Assembly: GCA_002448875.1 (NCBI GenBank)
Contig: DKAS01000126.1
Span: 201 to 11,756 of the forward strand
DNA from: Proteobacteria bacterium UBA6920
GTDB lineage: Bacteria; Pseudomonadota; Gammaproteobacteria; SG8-11
Direction: 5' to 3'
Length of the DNA: 11,556 nt
Shown: positions 1-7,855 of the stretch, one piece after another
Layout of the letters: the number at the start of each line of letters is the position of its first letter
How positions within the stretch are numbered: position 1 is the stretch's first letter
Position numbers and translations under genes: made by a program
Notes under the pieces: generated by a model
Told to the model about the DNA's origin: nothing
The model's database searches: none
The model's input: the letters and a program-made list of their open reading frames with translations, nothing else

Positions 1-150
<150 letters not shown>

Positions 151-162
151 CCGCGCCCATGC

Positions 163-226
163 CGCCCGCCGGGGCCGCGATTGGCGCTGGCGGGCGCACC
201 TGCGGTAAACTTGCAGTCTTTTTACC
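163..226 (+). promoter_or_regulatory. murA-hisG spacer with competing hairpins and a T-tract
   Basis: A strong stem pairs 163-172 with 187-196 (CGCCCGCCGG with CTGGCGGGCG, one G-T pair). Directly after it, CTGC at 200-203 pairs with GCAG at 213-216, can be extended by two G-T pairs, and is followed by TCTTTTT at 217-223, which looks like a weak intrinsic terminator. A third pairing, GGTAAA at 204-209 with TTTACC at 221-226, is exclusive with the second and would bury the T-tract. This could be a murA terminator, a his attenuator, or a chance product of GC-rich DNA. No short reading frame rich in His codons is present, so a classical his leader peptide is not supported. Confidence 0.35.
181..211 (+). 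promoter_or_regulatory. weak candidate promoter for the his cluster
   Basis: TTGGCG at 181-186 is a partial match to a sigma-70 -35 box, and TAAACT at 206-211 is a fair -10 box. The 19-bp spacing is longer than ideal. If used, transcription would start near 218 and leave only a short leader before the hisG ATG at 241. The site overlaps the hairpins in this spacer, so both readings cannot be equally right. Evidence is by eye only. Confidence 0.22.
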
Positions 227-240
227 CGTGCAGCCGTCCC

Positions 241-897
241 ATGAACAGCAAACTGACCATCGCCCTGTCAAAAGGCAGGATATATAAAGACACGGTGCCC
301 CTGTTGAGTGCCATGGGCATCCAGTGCCTGGATGACCCGGAAACCAGCCGCAAACTGATCCTGGACACCAATCACGCCCACATCAAGATCGTCATCATCC
401 GCGCCGCCGACGTACCCACTTACGTGCAATACGGCGCCGCGGACCTGGGCGTGGCGGGCAAGGATGTGCTGCTGGAGCACGGCGGCCAGGACCTTTACGA
501 ACCGCTGGACTTGCGCATCGCCCGCTGCCGGCTGATGGTAGCCGGCCCCAAAGACCGACCCGCCGGCATTCTCGATCAGGCGCCGGGCAAGCGCCTGCGC
601 ATCGCCACCAAATACGTCAATTGCACTCGCGATTACTTTGCCCGGCGCGGCATCCAGGTGGAAATCATCAAATTGTACGGCTCCATGGAACTTGCGCCCC
701 TGGTGCAGCTGTCTGACCTCATCGTCGACCTGGTGGATACCGGCAACACGCTCAAGGCCAATGGCCTGGAACCCATCGCCCACATGGCGGACATCAGCTC
801 GCGGCTGGTGGTGAACAAGGCGGCGATGAAAATGAAACACGGGCTGGTGCAGGATTTCCTCCAGCGTATGGAACAGGCAGTGGGAGACAAGCCATGA
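241..897 (+). CDS. hisG: ATP phosphoribosyltransferase catalytic subunit, short form
   Basis: HisG condenses ATP with PRPP to phosphoribosyl-ATP, the first and feedback-controlled step of histidine synthesis. The protein is 218 residues, the length of the short (HisG-S) form, which lacks the C-terminal regulatory domain of the roughly 300-residue E. coli type and works only in a complex with HisZ. The N-terminus [18 protein letters not shown] and the PRPP-binding signature [16 protein letters not shown] (residues 161-176) are clear. The ATG at 241 was chosen because it matches the family N-terminus. A TTG at 181 would add 20 residues unlike the family. No good Shine-Dalgarno sequence precedes 241 (CAGCCGTCCC). 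Its stop overlaps the hisD start by 4 nt. No hisZ is in the window. Confidence 0.97.
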   Translation: MNSKLTIALSKGRIYKDTVPLLSAMGIQCLDDPETSRKLILDTNHAHIKIVIIRAADVPTYVQYGAADLGVAGKDVLLEHGGQDLYEPLDLRIARCRLMVAGPKDRPAGILDQAPGKRLRIATKYVNCTRDYFARRGIQVEIIKLYGSMELAPLVQLSDLIVDLVDTGNTLKANGLEPIAHMADISSRLVVNKAAMKMKHGLVQDFLQRMEQAVGDKP

Positions 898-2201
898 GCG
901 GCATCGCGATACGGCGCTTGCGCAGCCAGGATGCGGACTTTCAGTCGGCGCTGGCGGCATTGCTGGCCTGGGACAGCGTGTCCAACCAGGACGTGCAGCG
1001 CACCGTGCACGATATTCTCGGCCAGGTGCGCAGCCGCGGCGACGCGGCGGTGCTGGAATACACCAACCGCTTTGATCGCCTGCAGTTATCCCACCCCGAT
1101 CAGTTGCAGATCCCCTTGTCCCGCCTGCTGCAGGCCTACCGCGGCCTGCCGGCGGACCAGGCGCGGGCCCTGGAGACCGCCGCCGAACGGGTACGCCGCT
1201 ACCACGAGCGGCAGAAGCAGGACTCCTGGACCTATACCGAGGCCGACGGCACGGTGCTGGGCCAGCAGATCACCCCCCTGGACCGGGTAGGTCTGTACGT
1301 TCCCGGCGGCAAAGCCGCCTATCCGTCCTCGGTACTGATGAACGCGCTGCCAGCCAAAGTGGCCGGGGTCAAGGAACTGATCATGGTGGTGCCCACGCCT
1401 GATGGCGCCGTCAACGAGCTGGTCTTGGCCGCCGCCCACCTGTGTGGCGTCGACCAGGTGTTCGCCATCGGCGGCGCCCAGGCGGTGGCCGCCCTGGCCT
1501 ACGGCACCGAACGCGTTCCGCAGGTCGATAAAATCGTCGGCCCCGGCAATATTTATGTAGCCACCGCCAAGCGCGAAGTCTTCGGCACCGTCGGCATCGA
1601 TATGATCGCCGGCCCCTCGGAAATTCTGGTAGTGTGCGATGGCAGCACCGAACCCGACTGGGTCGCCATGGATCTGTTCTCCCAGGCGGAACACGACGAA
1701 GACGCCCAGGCCATCATCGTCTGCCCCGACGCCGCCTATCTCGACCGGGTGGCGGCGGCGATCGGCAAACTGCTGCCCACCATGGAACGCCAGGCCATCA
1801 TCCGCCGTTCCCTGGAAAGCCGCGGCGCCCTGATCCAGGTGCGCAATCTGGAGGAAGCGGTGCAGGTGGCCAATTACATCGCCCCCGAACACCTGGAGCT
1901 GTCGCTGGCCGACGCGGCCACCTGGGCGGCGAAGATACGCCATGCCGGCGCCATATTCATGGGCGCCTACACCTGCGAGGCCCTGGGCGACTACTGCGCC
2001 GGCCCCAATCACGTGCTGCCGACCTCGCGCACCGCCCGCTTCAGCTCGCCGCTGGGCGTGTATGATTTTCAGAAGCGCTCCAGCCTCATCATGTGCTCCG
2101 CCGACGGCGCCACCACCCTGGGCCGCACCGCGTCAGTGCTGGCGCGGGGCGAGGGCCTGACCGCCCACGCGCGATCGGCGGAGTACCGGATCAAGCCCTG
2201 A
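894..2201 (+). CDS. hisD: histidinol dehydrogenase
   Basis: HisD carries out the last two steps of the pathway, oxidising L-histidinol through histidinal to L-histidine with two NAD+, as a zinc-dependent cytoplasmic homodimer. The length, 435 residues, is normal. Visible motifs are [27 protein letters not shown] with the zinc ligands Q264 and H267, APEHLEL with the catalytic pair E332-H333, [14 protein letters not shown] with ligand D366, and [10 protein letters not shown] with ligand H425 near the C-terminus. The start overlaps the hisG stop as ATGA, and GGAG at 883-886 lies 7 nt upstream, so translation is probably coupled to hisG. All key residues are present, so it should be active. Confidence 0.98.
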   Translation: MSGIAIRRLRSQDADFQSALAALLAWDSVSNQDVQRTVHDILGQVRSRGDAAVLEYTNRFDRLQLSHPDQLQIPLSRLLQAYRGLPADQARALETAAERVRRYHERQKQDSWTYTEADGTVLGQQITPLDRVGLYVPGGKAAYPSSVLMNALPAKVAGVKELIMVVPTPDGAVNELVLAAAHLCGVDQVFAIGGAQAVAALAYGTERVPQVDKIVGPGNIYVATAKREVFGTVGIDMIAGPSEILVVCDGSTEPDWVAMDLFSQAEHDEDAQAIIVCPDAAYLDRVAAAIGKLLPTMERQAIIRRSLESRGALIQVRNLEEAVQVANYIAPEHLELSLADAATWAAKIRHAGAIFMGAYTCEALGDYCAGPNHVLPTSRTARFSSPLGVYDFQKRSSLIMCSADGATTLGRTASVLARGEGLTAHARSAEYRIKP

Positions 2202-2208
2202 GCGCGCC

Positions 2209-3288
2209 ATGACTGAATCCCCAACCTCCCCCCTGGCCTGGGTGCGCCCGGAAATTCGCGACCTGCATGCCTATCATGTACCGCCGGCGGCGGGACTGGT
2301 GAAACTGGACGCCATGGAAAATCCCTATACCTGGCCCGAAGCCATGCGCACTGCCTGGCTGCAGCGCCTGCAGCAGGTGGCCGTCAACCGCTACCCCGAC
2401 CCCGGCGCGCAACAGTTGCAGCAGCAGTTACGCGTCACCCTGGGTGTGCCGGCCGATGCCGCCCTGCTGCTGGGCAACGGCTCCGACGAACTGATCCAGA
2501 TTCTGGCCATGGCCTTGGCCGGTCCGGGTCGCGGCGTGCTGGCACCGGTGCCCACCTTCGTCATGTATAAAATGATCGCCACCTACGTCGGCATGGACTT
2601 CCACGGCGTGCCGTTGCGCGCGGACTTCAGCCTGGACCTGGACGCGATGCTGGCGGCCATCGCCACCACCCGGCCGGCGCTGATCTTTCTGGCCTACCCC
2701 AACAATCCCACCGGCAACCTGTTTACCTCCCGGCAGGTGCAGGCCATTCTGGAGGCTGCCCCCGGCATTGTCGTGGTGGACGAGGCCTATCACGCCTTCG
2801 CCGGCGCCTCCTTCCTCGACCAGGTCAATCGCTACCCCAATCTGGTGGTCATGCGCACTCTGTCGAAGATCGGCCTGGCGGGCCTGCGCCTGGGTCTGCT
2901 GGCCGGGCCCCCGCCGCTGATCGCGGAACTGGACAAGGTGCGCCTGCCCTACAACATCAACGTTCTGACCCAGGTCTCCGCCGCCTTTGCCCTGGAACAC
3001 TACCCGACGCTGCTGGAGCAAACCCGGTCTATCGTCGCCGAGCGCGCCCGCCTGGCCGCGGCCCTGACCCGACTTGGTCTGCAAGCCTATGATAGTTCCG
3101 CGAATTTTATCCTGTTCCGCGCGCGCGACGGCGACGGCGAGCGGATTTTCAACGGCCTGAAAGCCGCCGGCATCCTGATCAAGAACCTCAATGGCAGCGG
3201 CGGCCCCCTGCGCGACTGCCTGCGGGTGACCGTCGGCACGGCGGAAGAAAACGGGCTATTTCTCAGCGCCCTGGAAAAAATGGTATAA
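2209..3288 (+). CDS. hisC: histidinol-phosphate aminotransferase
   Basis: HisC is a PLP-dependent aminotransferase of fold type I that converts imidazole-acetol phosphate plus glutamate to L-histidinol phosphate. The protein is 359 residues, standard for the family. YPNNPTGN (N165-N166-P167) is the substrate and cofactor loop. VVDEAYHAF supplies D191 and Y194 near the PLP ring. MRTLSKIGLAGLRLGLLAG carries the Schiff-base lysine K220. The ATG is 7 nt after the hisD stop with no clear Shine-Dalgarno sequence, which suggests translational coupling. A paralogous HisC could also serve phenylalanine or tyrosine synthesis in some species, but the position inside the his cluster favours histidine. 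Confidence 0.97.
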   Translation: MTESPTSPLAWVRPEIRDLHAYHVPPAAGLVKLDAMENPYTWPEAMRTAWLQRLQQVAVNRYPDPGAQQLQQQLRVTLGVPADAALLLGNGSDELIQILAMALAGPGRGVLAPVPTFVMYKMIATYVGMDFHGVPLRADFSLDLDAMLAAIATTRPALIFLAYPNNPTGNLFTSRQVQAILEAAPGIVVVDEAYHAFAGASFLDQVNRYPNLVVMRTLSKIGLAGLRLGLLAGPPPLIAELDKVRLPYNINVLTQVSAAFALEHYPTLLEQTRSIVAERARLAAALTRLGLQAYDSSANFILFRARDGDGERIFNGLKAAGILIKNLNGSGGPLRDCLRVTVGTAEENGLFLSALEKMV

Positions 3289-3292
3289 ACGC

Positions 3293-3349
3293 ATGGCAGC
3301 CAACTCCTTTCCCTTTATTAATCGGCCCACCGCGGAGACAACAGCATGA
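3293..3349 (+). other. 18-codon mini-ORF bridging hisC and hisB
   Basis: The only sizeable gap inside the his cluster (57 bp, 3289-3345) contains a complete short frame. It starts with ATG 4 nt after the hisC stop and encodes [18 protein letters not shown]. Its TGA overlaps the hisB ATG as ATGA at 3346-3349. The layout would let ribosomes leaving hisC restart here and then pass on to hisB. It has no good Shine-Dalgarno sequence of its own, and hisB has a plausible one (GGAG, 3334-3337), so the frame may be coincidental. I recognise no homology. It is recorded as a possible coupling leader, not as a confident gene. Confidence 0.25.
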
Positions 3350-3939
3350 GTGGACGTAAAGCCAGTGTGCGCCGCGATACTCTGGAAACCCAGATCAGCG
3401 TCGAACTGAACCTGGACGGCAGCGGTAAAACCGAATTCGCCACCGGCGTGCCGTTTCTCGAGCACATGCTGGAGCAGATCGCCCGCCACGGCATGGTCGA
3501 CCTGGTGGTCCACGCCAAAGGGGACACCCACATCGACGACCACCACACCGTGGAAGACATCGGCATCACCCTGGGCCAGGCACTGCACCAGGCTCTAGGC
3601 GACAAAAAAGGCATCCGCCGCTATGGCCATGCCTACGTACCCCTGGATGAAGCCTTGTCGCGGGTGGTGATCGATTTTTCCGGTCGCCCCGGCCTGAGCT
3701 ACCACGTAAGCTACCCGCGGGCGCGCATCGGCAATTTCGACGTCGACCTGGTGCTGGAATTCTTCCAGGGCCTGGTCAATCACGCCCTGGCGACGGTGCA
3801 TATCGACAATCTGCGCGGTAACAACGCGCACCATATCGCCGAGACCGTGTTCAAGGCCTTCGGCCGCGCCCTGCGCATGGCGGCGGAGGCCGACCCGCGC
3901 ATGGCCGGCATCACCCCGTCCACCAAGGGCAGCCTGTAG
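3346..3939 (+). CDS. hisB: imidazoleglycerol-phosphate dehydratase, monofunctional
   Basis: HisB dehydrates imidazole glycerol phosphate to imidazole-acetol phosphate using a manganese centre in a 24-subunit enzyme. At 197 residues it has the dehydratase domain only. The N-terminal HAD phosphatase domain of E. coli HisB is missing, so histidinol phosphate must be dephosphorylated by an enzyme encoded elsewhere. Both family signatures are intact: [15 protein letters not shown] (H66, H67, E70) and [19 protein letters not shown] (H162, H163, E166). The segment GVPFLEHML has E39 where most relatives have Asp, a conservative change. GGAG at 3334-3337 lies 8 nt before the ATG. Confidence 0.98.
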   Translation: MSGRKASVRRDTLETQISVELNLDGSGKTEFATGVPFLEHMLEQIARHGMVDLVVHAKGDTHIDDHHTVEDIGITLGQALHQALGDKKGIRRYGHAYVPLDEALSRVVIDFSGRPGLSYHVSYPRARIGNFDVDLVLEFFQGLVNHALATVHIDNLRGNNAHHIAETVFKAFGRALRMAAEADPRMAGITPSTKGSL

Positions 3940-3953
3940 ACAGAAGCAAGAAT

Positions 3954-4604
3954 ATGAACAAAGTAGCCATCATCGATTATGGCATGGGCAATCTGCACTC
4001 GGTGGCCAAGGCCCTGGAACACTGCGGGGAAAAAGCCGAGATCACCGTAACCGACGACCCGGATCGGATCCGCCGCGCCGACCGGGTGGTCTTCCCCGGC
4101 GTTGGCGCCATCCGCGATTGCATCGGCGGCCTGCGCCAGCGCGGCCTGGACCAGGTGCTGCGGGAAGTGGCGCGCAGCAAGCCCCTGCTCGGCGTCTGCG
4201 TCGGCATGCAGGCGCTGATGGAGCACAGTGTGGAAAACGACGGCGTAGACTGCCTCGGCCTGCTGCCGGGCAGGGTGCTGTTTTTCCAGGACGCGCTGCG
4301 CCAGACAGGCAGCGGCACGCACCTGAAAGTGCCGCATATGGGCTGGAACCAGGTGTATCAGACCGGCGCCCATCCCTTGTGGCGCGGCATCAGTGACGGC
4401 TGCCGCTTCTATTTCGTACATAGTTATTACGTACAGCCGGCGCAGGCGCAACTGAGCAAGGCACGCTGCGACTACGGCGTAAGCTTTGCCGCCGCCGTCG
4501 GTCGTGACAATGTGTTCGCCGTGCAATTCCATCCAGAGAAAAGCCAGCACGACGGCTTGGCGCTGTATGCCAATTTCCTGCGCTGGAACGGTGAAACTTC
4601 CTGA
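3954..4604 (+). CDS. hisH: imidazole glycerol phosphate synthase, glutaminase subunit
   Basis: HisH is the class I glutamine amidotransferase half of IGP synthase. It hydrolyses glutamine and passes ammonia through a tunnel to HisF. The 216 residues cover the normal length. The N-terminus VAIIDYGMGNLHSVAKAL, the oxyanion strand FPGVGAIRDC, the nucleophile in LLGVCVGMQAL (C82), and FAVQFHPEKSQHDG giving H193 and E195 complete the Cys-His-Glu triad. It starts 14 nt after hisB with only a weak upstream AAG-type Shine-Dalgarno sequence. The partner gene hisF lies one gene downstream, with hisA between them, as in most proteobacterial his operons. Confidence 0.97.
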   Translation: MNKVAIIDYGMGNLHSVAKALEHCGEKAEITVTDDPDRIRRADRVVFPGVGAIRDCIGGLRQRGLDQVLREVARSKPLLGVCVGMQALMEHSVENDGVDCLGLLPGRVLFFQDALRQTGSGTHLKVPHMGWNQVYQTGAHPLWRGISDGCRFYFVHSYYVQPAQAQLSKARCDYGVSFAAAVGRDNVFAVQFHPEKSQHDGLALYANFLRWNGETS

Positions 4605-4628
4605 ACGGATTCCTAGTAGAGACAAGAC

Positions 4629-5375
4629 ATGCTGGTTATACCCGCCATTGATTTAAAAGACGGAAAGTGCGTGCGCCTGCGCCAGGGCCGCATGGACGAC
4701 GATACGGTTTACTCCGACGACCCGGTGGCCGTCGCCCGCCACTGGCTGGAGCAGGGCGCCCGGCGCCTGCACCTGGTGGATCTGAACGGCGCCTTCGCCG
4801 GCGCGCCGGTCAATCACACCATCGTCAAAGCGATCGCCGGCGTCTGCGCCGGGGTGCCGGTGCAGATCGGCGGCGGCATCCGCAGCGTCGAGACGGTGCA
4901 GGCTTACCTGGACGCCGGTGTACAGTTCGTGATTATCGGCAGCAAGGCGGTCAGCGACCCGGATTTCGTCAGCCAGTTATGCAAGCGGTTTCCGGGCCGG
5001 GTAATCGTCGGCCTGGACGCCAAAGACGGCAAGGTGGCGGTGCACGGCTGGGCCGATGTCTCCGCCCATGATGTCATCGATCTGGCCCGGCGTTTCGAGC
5101 GGGTAGGGGTGAGCGCCCTGGTCTATACCGATATCAGCCGCGACGGCATGCTCAGCGGCGTCAACGTCGACGCTACCGCGCGCCTGGCCGCCGCGGTCGA
5201 TATCCCGGTGATCGCCTCCGGCGGGGTGCACAACGAGGACGACATCCGCGCCCTGTGCGCCGTTGCCGACCACGGCATCATCGGCGCCATCACCGGCAAG
5301 GCGATCTACGAAGGCACGCTGCAGCTGGCGCCGGCGCAGGCCTTGGCCGACCGGCTGACCGCGGGAGCGGCCTGA
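4629..5375 (+). CDS. hisA: phosphoribosylformimino-5-aminoimidazole carboxamide ribotide isomerase
   Basis: HisA is a (beta/alpha)8-barrel enzyme that opens the aminoaldose ProFAR to the aminoketose PRFAR by an Amadori rearrangement. It is 248 residues, as usual. The N-terminal [20 protein letters not shown] carries catalytic D8, and [16 protein letters not shown] carries the second catalytic aspartate D130. The phosphate-binding loops are seen in QIGGGIRS and IASGGV. The internal half-barrel symmetry with HisF is visible in these paired GG motifs. It begins 24 nt after hisH and ends 2 nt before hisF. Confidence 0.98.
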   Translation: MLVIPAIDLKDGKCVRLRQGRMDDDTVYSDDPVAVARHWLEQGARRLHLVDLNGAFAGAPVNHTIVKAIAGVCAGVPVQIGGGIRSVETVQAYLDAGVQFVIIGSKAVSDPDFVSQLCKRFPGRVIVGLDAKDGKVAVHGWADVSAHDVIDLARRFERVGVSALVYTDISRDGMLSGVNVDATARLAAAVDIPVIASGGVHNEDDIRALCAVADHGIIGAITGKAIYEGTLQLAPAQALADRLTAGAA

Positions 5376-5377
5376 CC

Positions 5378-6139
5378 ATGGGCCTGGCCAAACGTATAAT
5401 TCCCTGCCTGGACGTGGACAACGGCCGCGTCGTCAAAGGCGTACGCTTCGTCAACATCCGCGACGCCGGCGATCCGGTGGAAATCGCCCGTCGCTATGAT
5501 GAGCAGGGCGCCGACGAACTGGTGTTCCTGGACATCACCGCCAGCGCCCATGACCGCGAAACCATGGTGCACGTGGTGGAGCAGGTGGCGGGCGAGGTGT
5601 TCATTCCGCTGACGGTGGGCGGCGGCATTCGCAAGCTGGAAGATATCCGGCGCATGCTCAATGCCGGCGCCGACAAGGTGGCCATCAACACCGCCGCCGT
5701 CAGCAATCCGGAATTCGTCCGCGAGGCGGCGCAACGCTTCGGTTCGCAATGCATTGTCGTCGCCATCGACGCCAAGCAGGTAGCCGACGAGCGCTGGGAA
5801 ATTTTCACCCATGGCGGCCGCAAGCCCACCGGGCTGGACGTGGTCGCCTGGGCGAAAAAAATGGTGGCCTATGGCGCCGGCGAAATCCTCCTCACCAGCA
5901 TGGACCGCGACGGCACCAAGAGCGGCTTCGATAACCGTCTCAACCGCGCCATCAGCGACGCGGTGGATGTGCCCCTGATCGCCTCCGGCGGGGTCGGCAA
6001 CCTCGATCATCTGGTGGCCGGCATTACCGAAGGGCGGGCCGACGCGGTGCTGGCGGCCAGCATATTTCATTTCGGCGAATACAGCGTGCGCCAGGCCAAG
6101 GAACGCATGGCGGCCGCCGGTATCGAAGTACGGCTGTAG
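5378..6139 (+). CDS. hisF: imidazole glycerol phosphate synthase, cyclase subunit
   Basis: HisF uses ammonia delivered by HisH to convert PRFAR into imidazole glycerol phosphate and AICAR, the latter feeding purine synthesis. The 253-residue (beta/alpha)8 barrel starts at the ATG at 5378, which gives the family N-terminus [24 protein letters not shown] at 5363-5367 lies 10 nt upstream. The open frame reaches further 5' inside hisA, but that part is not HisF-like. Catalytic residues are D12 in PCLDVDNG and D131 in IVVAIDAKQ. Phosphate loops appear in PLTVGGGIR and LIASGGVGN, and [10 protein letters not shown] is the usual barrel loop. Only 2 nt separate it from hisA. Confidence 0.98.
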   Translation: MGLAKRIIPCLDVDNGRVVKGVRFVNIRDAGDPVEIARRYDEQGADELVFLDITASAHDRETMVHVVEQVAGEVFIPLTVGGGIRKLEDIRRMLNAGADKVAINTAAVSNPEFVREAAQRFGSQCIVVAIDAKQVADERWEIFTHGGRKPTGLDVVAWAKKMVAYGAGEILLTSMDRDGTKSGFDNRLNRAISDAVDVPLIASGGVGNLDHLVAGITEGRADAVLAASIFHFGEYSVRQAKERMAAAGIEVRL

Positions 6140-6150
6140 GACGACGCGCC

Positions 6151-6546
6151 ATGACCGACACCGCCTGGCTGGACCAGATCAAGTGGACCGATGACGGCCT
6201 GGTTCCGGTCATCGCCCAGGACGCCGCCAGCGGCGAAGTGCTGATGTTCGCCTGGATGAACCGCGAATCCCTGGCGCTCACCGTCCGCGAACAAAAAGCG
6301 ATATACTGGTCCCGCTCCCGCAACCGCCTGTGGCGCAAGGGCGAGGAATCGGGACATGAACAGCTGTTGCGCGATATTCGCCTGGATTGCGACAACGACG
6401 TGCTGCTGCTCAAAGTAGAGCAGAAAGGTGGCATCGCCTGCCATACCGGCCGGCGCAGTTGTTTCTACCAGCAGCTGCAGGCGGACCGCTGGCAAACCGT
6501 GGAAGCCGTGGTCAAGGATCCCGCGGCCATCTATCGCAAAGGGTAA
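6151..6546 (+). CDS. hisI: phosphoribosyl-AMP cyclohydrolase
   Basis: HisI opens the adenine ring of phosphoribosyl-AMP to give ProFAR. The 131-residue protein is the free-standing cyclohydrolase, not the HisIE fusion of enterobacteria. The diagnostic [19 protein letters not shown] block is present, followed by [10 protein letters not shown] (D79, C80, D81, D83) and [12 protein letters not shown] (C97, C104). The three cysteines are the zinc ligands and the aspartates bind magnesium in characterised family members. It starts 11 nt after hisF, with AGGA at 6138-6141 as the Shine-Dalgarno sequence. The next gene encodes the enzyme of the preceding pathway step. Confidence 0.98.
   Translation: MTDTAWLDQIKWTDDGLVPVIAQDAASGEVLMFAWMNRESLALTVREQKAIYWSRSRNRLWRKGEESGHEQLLRDIRLDCDNDVLLLKVEQKGGIACHTGRRSCFYQQLQADRWQTVEAVVKDPAAIYRKG
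6538..6543 (+). promoter_or_regulatory. ribosome binding site that fixes the hisE start
   Basis: AAAGGG overlaps the last codons of hisI and sits 7 nt before ATG 6551. Another ATG at 6547 is in a different frame, and the hisE frame is also open upstream inside hisI. The spacing and the family N-terminus both favour 6551. Confidence 0.6.
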
Positions 6547-6550
6547 ATGC

Positions 6551-6868
6551 ATGTCCGACGTGTTGCACGCCTTGAGCAAGGTACTGGAGGAACGCAAGCA
6601 GGCGGACCCAGCCGAATCCTACGTGGCATCGCTGTACCATAAAGGCCTGGACAAGATCCTGAAGAAAGTCGGCGAAGAGGCGGCGGAAACCCTCATCGCC
6701 GCCAAGGGCGGCGATGCCCAGCAGCTGGTCTACGAAATCGCCGATCTTTGGTTTCACACCCTGGTGCTGCTGGCCCACCAGGGCCTGACGGTGGACGCCG
6801 TGCTGGCGGAGCTGCAGCGGCGTCACGGCCTGTCGGGCCTGGCGGAAAAAGCGGCGCGCAAGGACTGA
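6551..6868 (+). CDS. hisE: phosphoribosyl-ATP pyrophosphohydrolase
   Basis: HisE removes pyrophosphate from phosphoribosyl-ATP to give phosphoribosyl-AMP, the second step of the pathway. The 105-residue all-alpha protein belongs to the MazG-like NTP pyrophosphohydrolase fold. The metal-binding motif is visible as [15 protein letters not shown] (E42, E43, E46) and YEIADLWFH (E62, D65). [20 protein letters not shown] is the typical N-terminal block. The start at 6551 removes about 40 codons of open frame inside hisI. It is separated by 4 nt from hisI and by 3 nt from hinT, so the three genes are very likely cotranscribed. Confidence 0.97.
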   Translation: MSDVLHALSKVLEERKQADPAESYVASLYHKGLDKILKKVGEEAAETLIAAKGGDAQQLVYEIADLWFHTLVLLAHQGLTVDAVLAELQRRHGLSGLAEKAARKD

Positions 6869-6871
6869 GCG

Positions 6872-7204
6872 ATGAACGACTGCATCTTCTGTAAAATCGT
6901 CGCCGGCGCAATTCCGGCCCAGCGGGTCTACGAAGACGATTTGATGATCGCCTTCAAGGATATCAATCCCAAGGCGCCGGTGCACCTGCTGGCGGTGCCG
7001 CGGCTGCATCTCGCTCGCCTGGACGGGCTGGACGACAGCCACCGTGAGCTGATCGCCCACATGATGCTGACCCTGCCGCGGCTGGCGCGCGAACAGGGCG
7101 CCGGTGATTTTCGCACCATCATCAACAACGGCGCAGGCGCGGGCCAGGAAGTGCCGCACCTGCATATGCATATCCTGGGCGGCGGCAAACTGCCCGGATT
7201 CTGA
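6872..7204 (+). CDS. hinT: HIT family purine nucleoside phosphoramidase, HinT-like
   Basis: Histidine-triad hydrolases of the HinT branch cleave purine nucleoside phosphoramidates and aminoacyl-adenylates in the cytoplasm. The 110-residue protein starts CIFCKIVAGAIPAQRVYEDD, with a Cys-x-x-Cys pair (C4, C7) often linked to zinc in this family. The triad is VPHLHMHILGG: H96, H98 and H100, with H98 the expected nucleophile. AAGGA at 6860-6864, inside the end of hisE, lies 7 nt before the ATG. A HIT gene between hisE and tatA is a recurring arrangement in beta- and gammaproteobacteria. A functional link to histidine synthesis is not shown by the sequence. Confidence 0.92.
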   Translation: MNDCIFCKIVAGAIPAQRVYEDDLMIAFKDINPKAPVHLLAVPRLHLARLDGLDDSHRELIAHMMLTLPRLAREQGAGDFRTIINNGAGAGQEVPHLHMHILGGGKLPGF

Positions 7205-7230
7205 TTGGATAGTCTTTTTGGAGAAGTGAT

Positions 7231-7470
7231 ATGGGAATCAGTATCTGGCAACTGCTAATCCTGCTGGTCATCGTCGTTCTGCTGTTCGGTACCAAACGCC
7301 TGCGCAACATGGGATCGGATCTGGGCAGCGCCCTGAAGAATTTCCGCTCGGCGGTGAAGGACAGCGGCGAGGAAAGCGAGGAGAATCGCGACCCGGAAAA
7401 GATCGCCAAGCAGGAGCGCGTCATCAACGGCGAAGTGGCGGCGAAAGAAAAGGAAAAAACCAATCCCTGA
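7231..7470 (+). CDS. tatA: Sec-independent protein translocase subunit TatA
   Basis: TatA oligomerises in the inner membrane to allow passage of folded proteins bearing twin-arginine signals. The 79-residue protein has a short N-terminal membrane helix (about residues 5-19), the [10 protein letters not shown] hinge, an amphipathic helix to about residue 45, and a charged hydrophilic tail rich in Glu and Lys. Residue 8 is Leu rather than the Glu typical of TatB, which supports TatA over TatB. The upstream GGAG at 7220-7223 is a good Shine-Dalgarno sequence, 7 nt from the ATG. It starts 26 nt after hinT, with no convincing terminator between them. Confidence 0.96.
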   Translation: MGISIWQLLILLVIVVLLFGTKRLRNMGSDLGSALKNFRSAVKDSGEESEENRDPEKIAKQERVINGEVAAKEKEKTNP

Positions 7471-7510
7471 CGCCGGTTCGTGCCCCTGGATCAATTGCGG
7501 GATGTGAATC

Positions 7511-7855
7511 ATGTTTGACGTTAGTTTCTGGGAACTGGTGGTCATCGGCATCGTTGCTCTGCTGGTCATCGGCCCCAAGCGCCTGCCGGAAGTGGCGCGC
7601 ACCGTCGGCACTTATGTCGGCAAGATGCGCCGCTTCGTCGCCGCGGTGCAGCGCGATCTCAATACCGAGATCAACAAGGCCACGGAACTCAACCGGCTGC
7701 TGGAAGAACAGAAACGTCTGGTCGAAAAGCACGAGATTTTCGACGAACTCAACCGCACCGTTTCCGTAAACGGCAACAAAACCGACAGCAACACCAGCGC
7801 CGCCGGCGCGGCGGACAACAAAGACAGCAGCAGCGATGGCCAGCAAAAACCATAA
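7511..7855 (+). CDS. tatB: Sec-independent protein translocase subunit TatB
   Basis: TatB pairs with TatC to form the receptor for twin-arginine signal peptides. The N-terminus [20 protein letters not shown] has the diagnostic E8 in the membrane helix, followed by [11 protein letters not shown] with the hinge G21-P22. An amphipathic and then charged helix runs to about residue 85 ([20 protein letters not shown]). The rest is a low-complexity Ser/Asn/Asp/Ala tail. At 114 residues it is shorter than E. coli TatB (171), the loss being in the variable tail. The 3' end overlaps tatC by 20 nt. GGGA at 7499-7502 is a weak Shine-Dalgarno sequence. Confidence 0.95.
   Translation: MFDVSFWELVVIGIVALLVIGPKRLPEVARTVGTYVGKMRRFVAAVQRDLNTEINKATELNRLLEEQKRLVEKHEIFDELNRTVSVNGNKTDSNTSAAGAADNKDSSSDGQQKP

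Noticed and set aside
181..240. TTG start for hisG at 181, adding 20 residues.
   Set aside because: The added residues do not resemble the family N-terminus, and the ATG at 241 gives the expected LTIALSKGR start near residue 5.
1086..2012. A 308-codon open frame on the minus strand opposite hisD, and similar long antisense frames opposite hisG, hisC, hisH, hisF and the GT-C-like gene.
   Set aside because: They mirror well-supported genes in GC-rich DNA, have low-complexity Gly/Gln/His-rich translations with no recognisable family, and lack ribosome binding sites.
5255..5377. Upstream extension of hisF inside the 3' end of hisA.
   Set aside because: The extra residues are an arginine-rich shadow of hisA. 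ATG 5378 gives the exact HisF N-terminus and has a Shine-Dalgarno sequence.
6428..6550. Upstream extension of hisE inside hisI, which might suggest a HisIE fusion.
   Set aside because: The two genes are in different frames, hisI has its own stop at 6544-6546, and hisE has its own ribosome binding site and start.
7186..7219. Possible terminator between hinT and tatA (GGGC and GCCC near the hinT end, then TTTTT at 7215-7219).
   Set aside because: The stem is only about 6 bp with a wobble and an 11-nt loop, and the T-run is well separated from it and directly abuts the tatA ribosome binding site.
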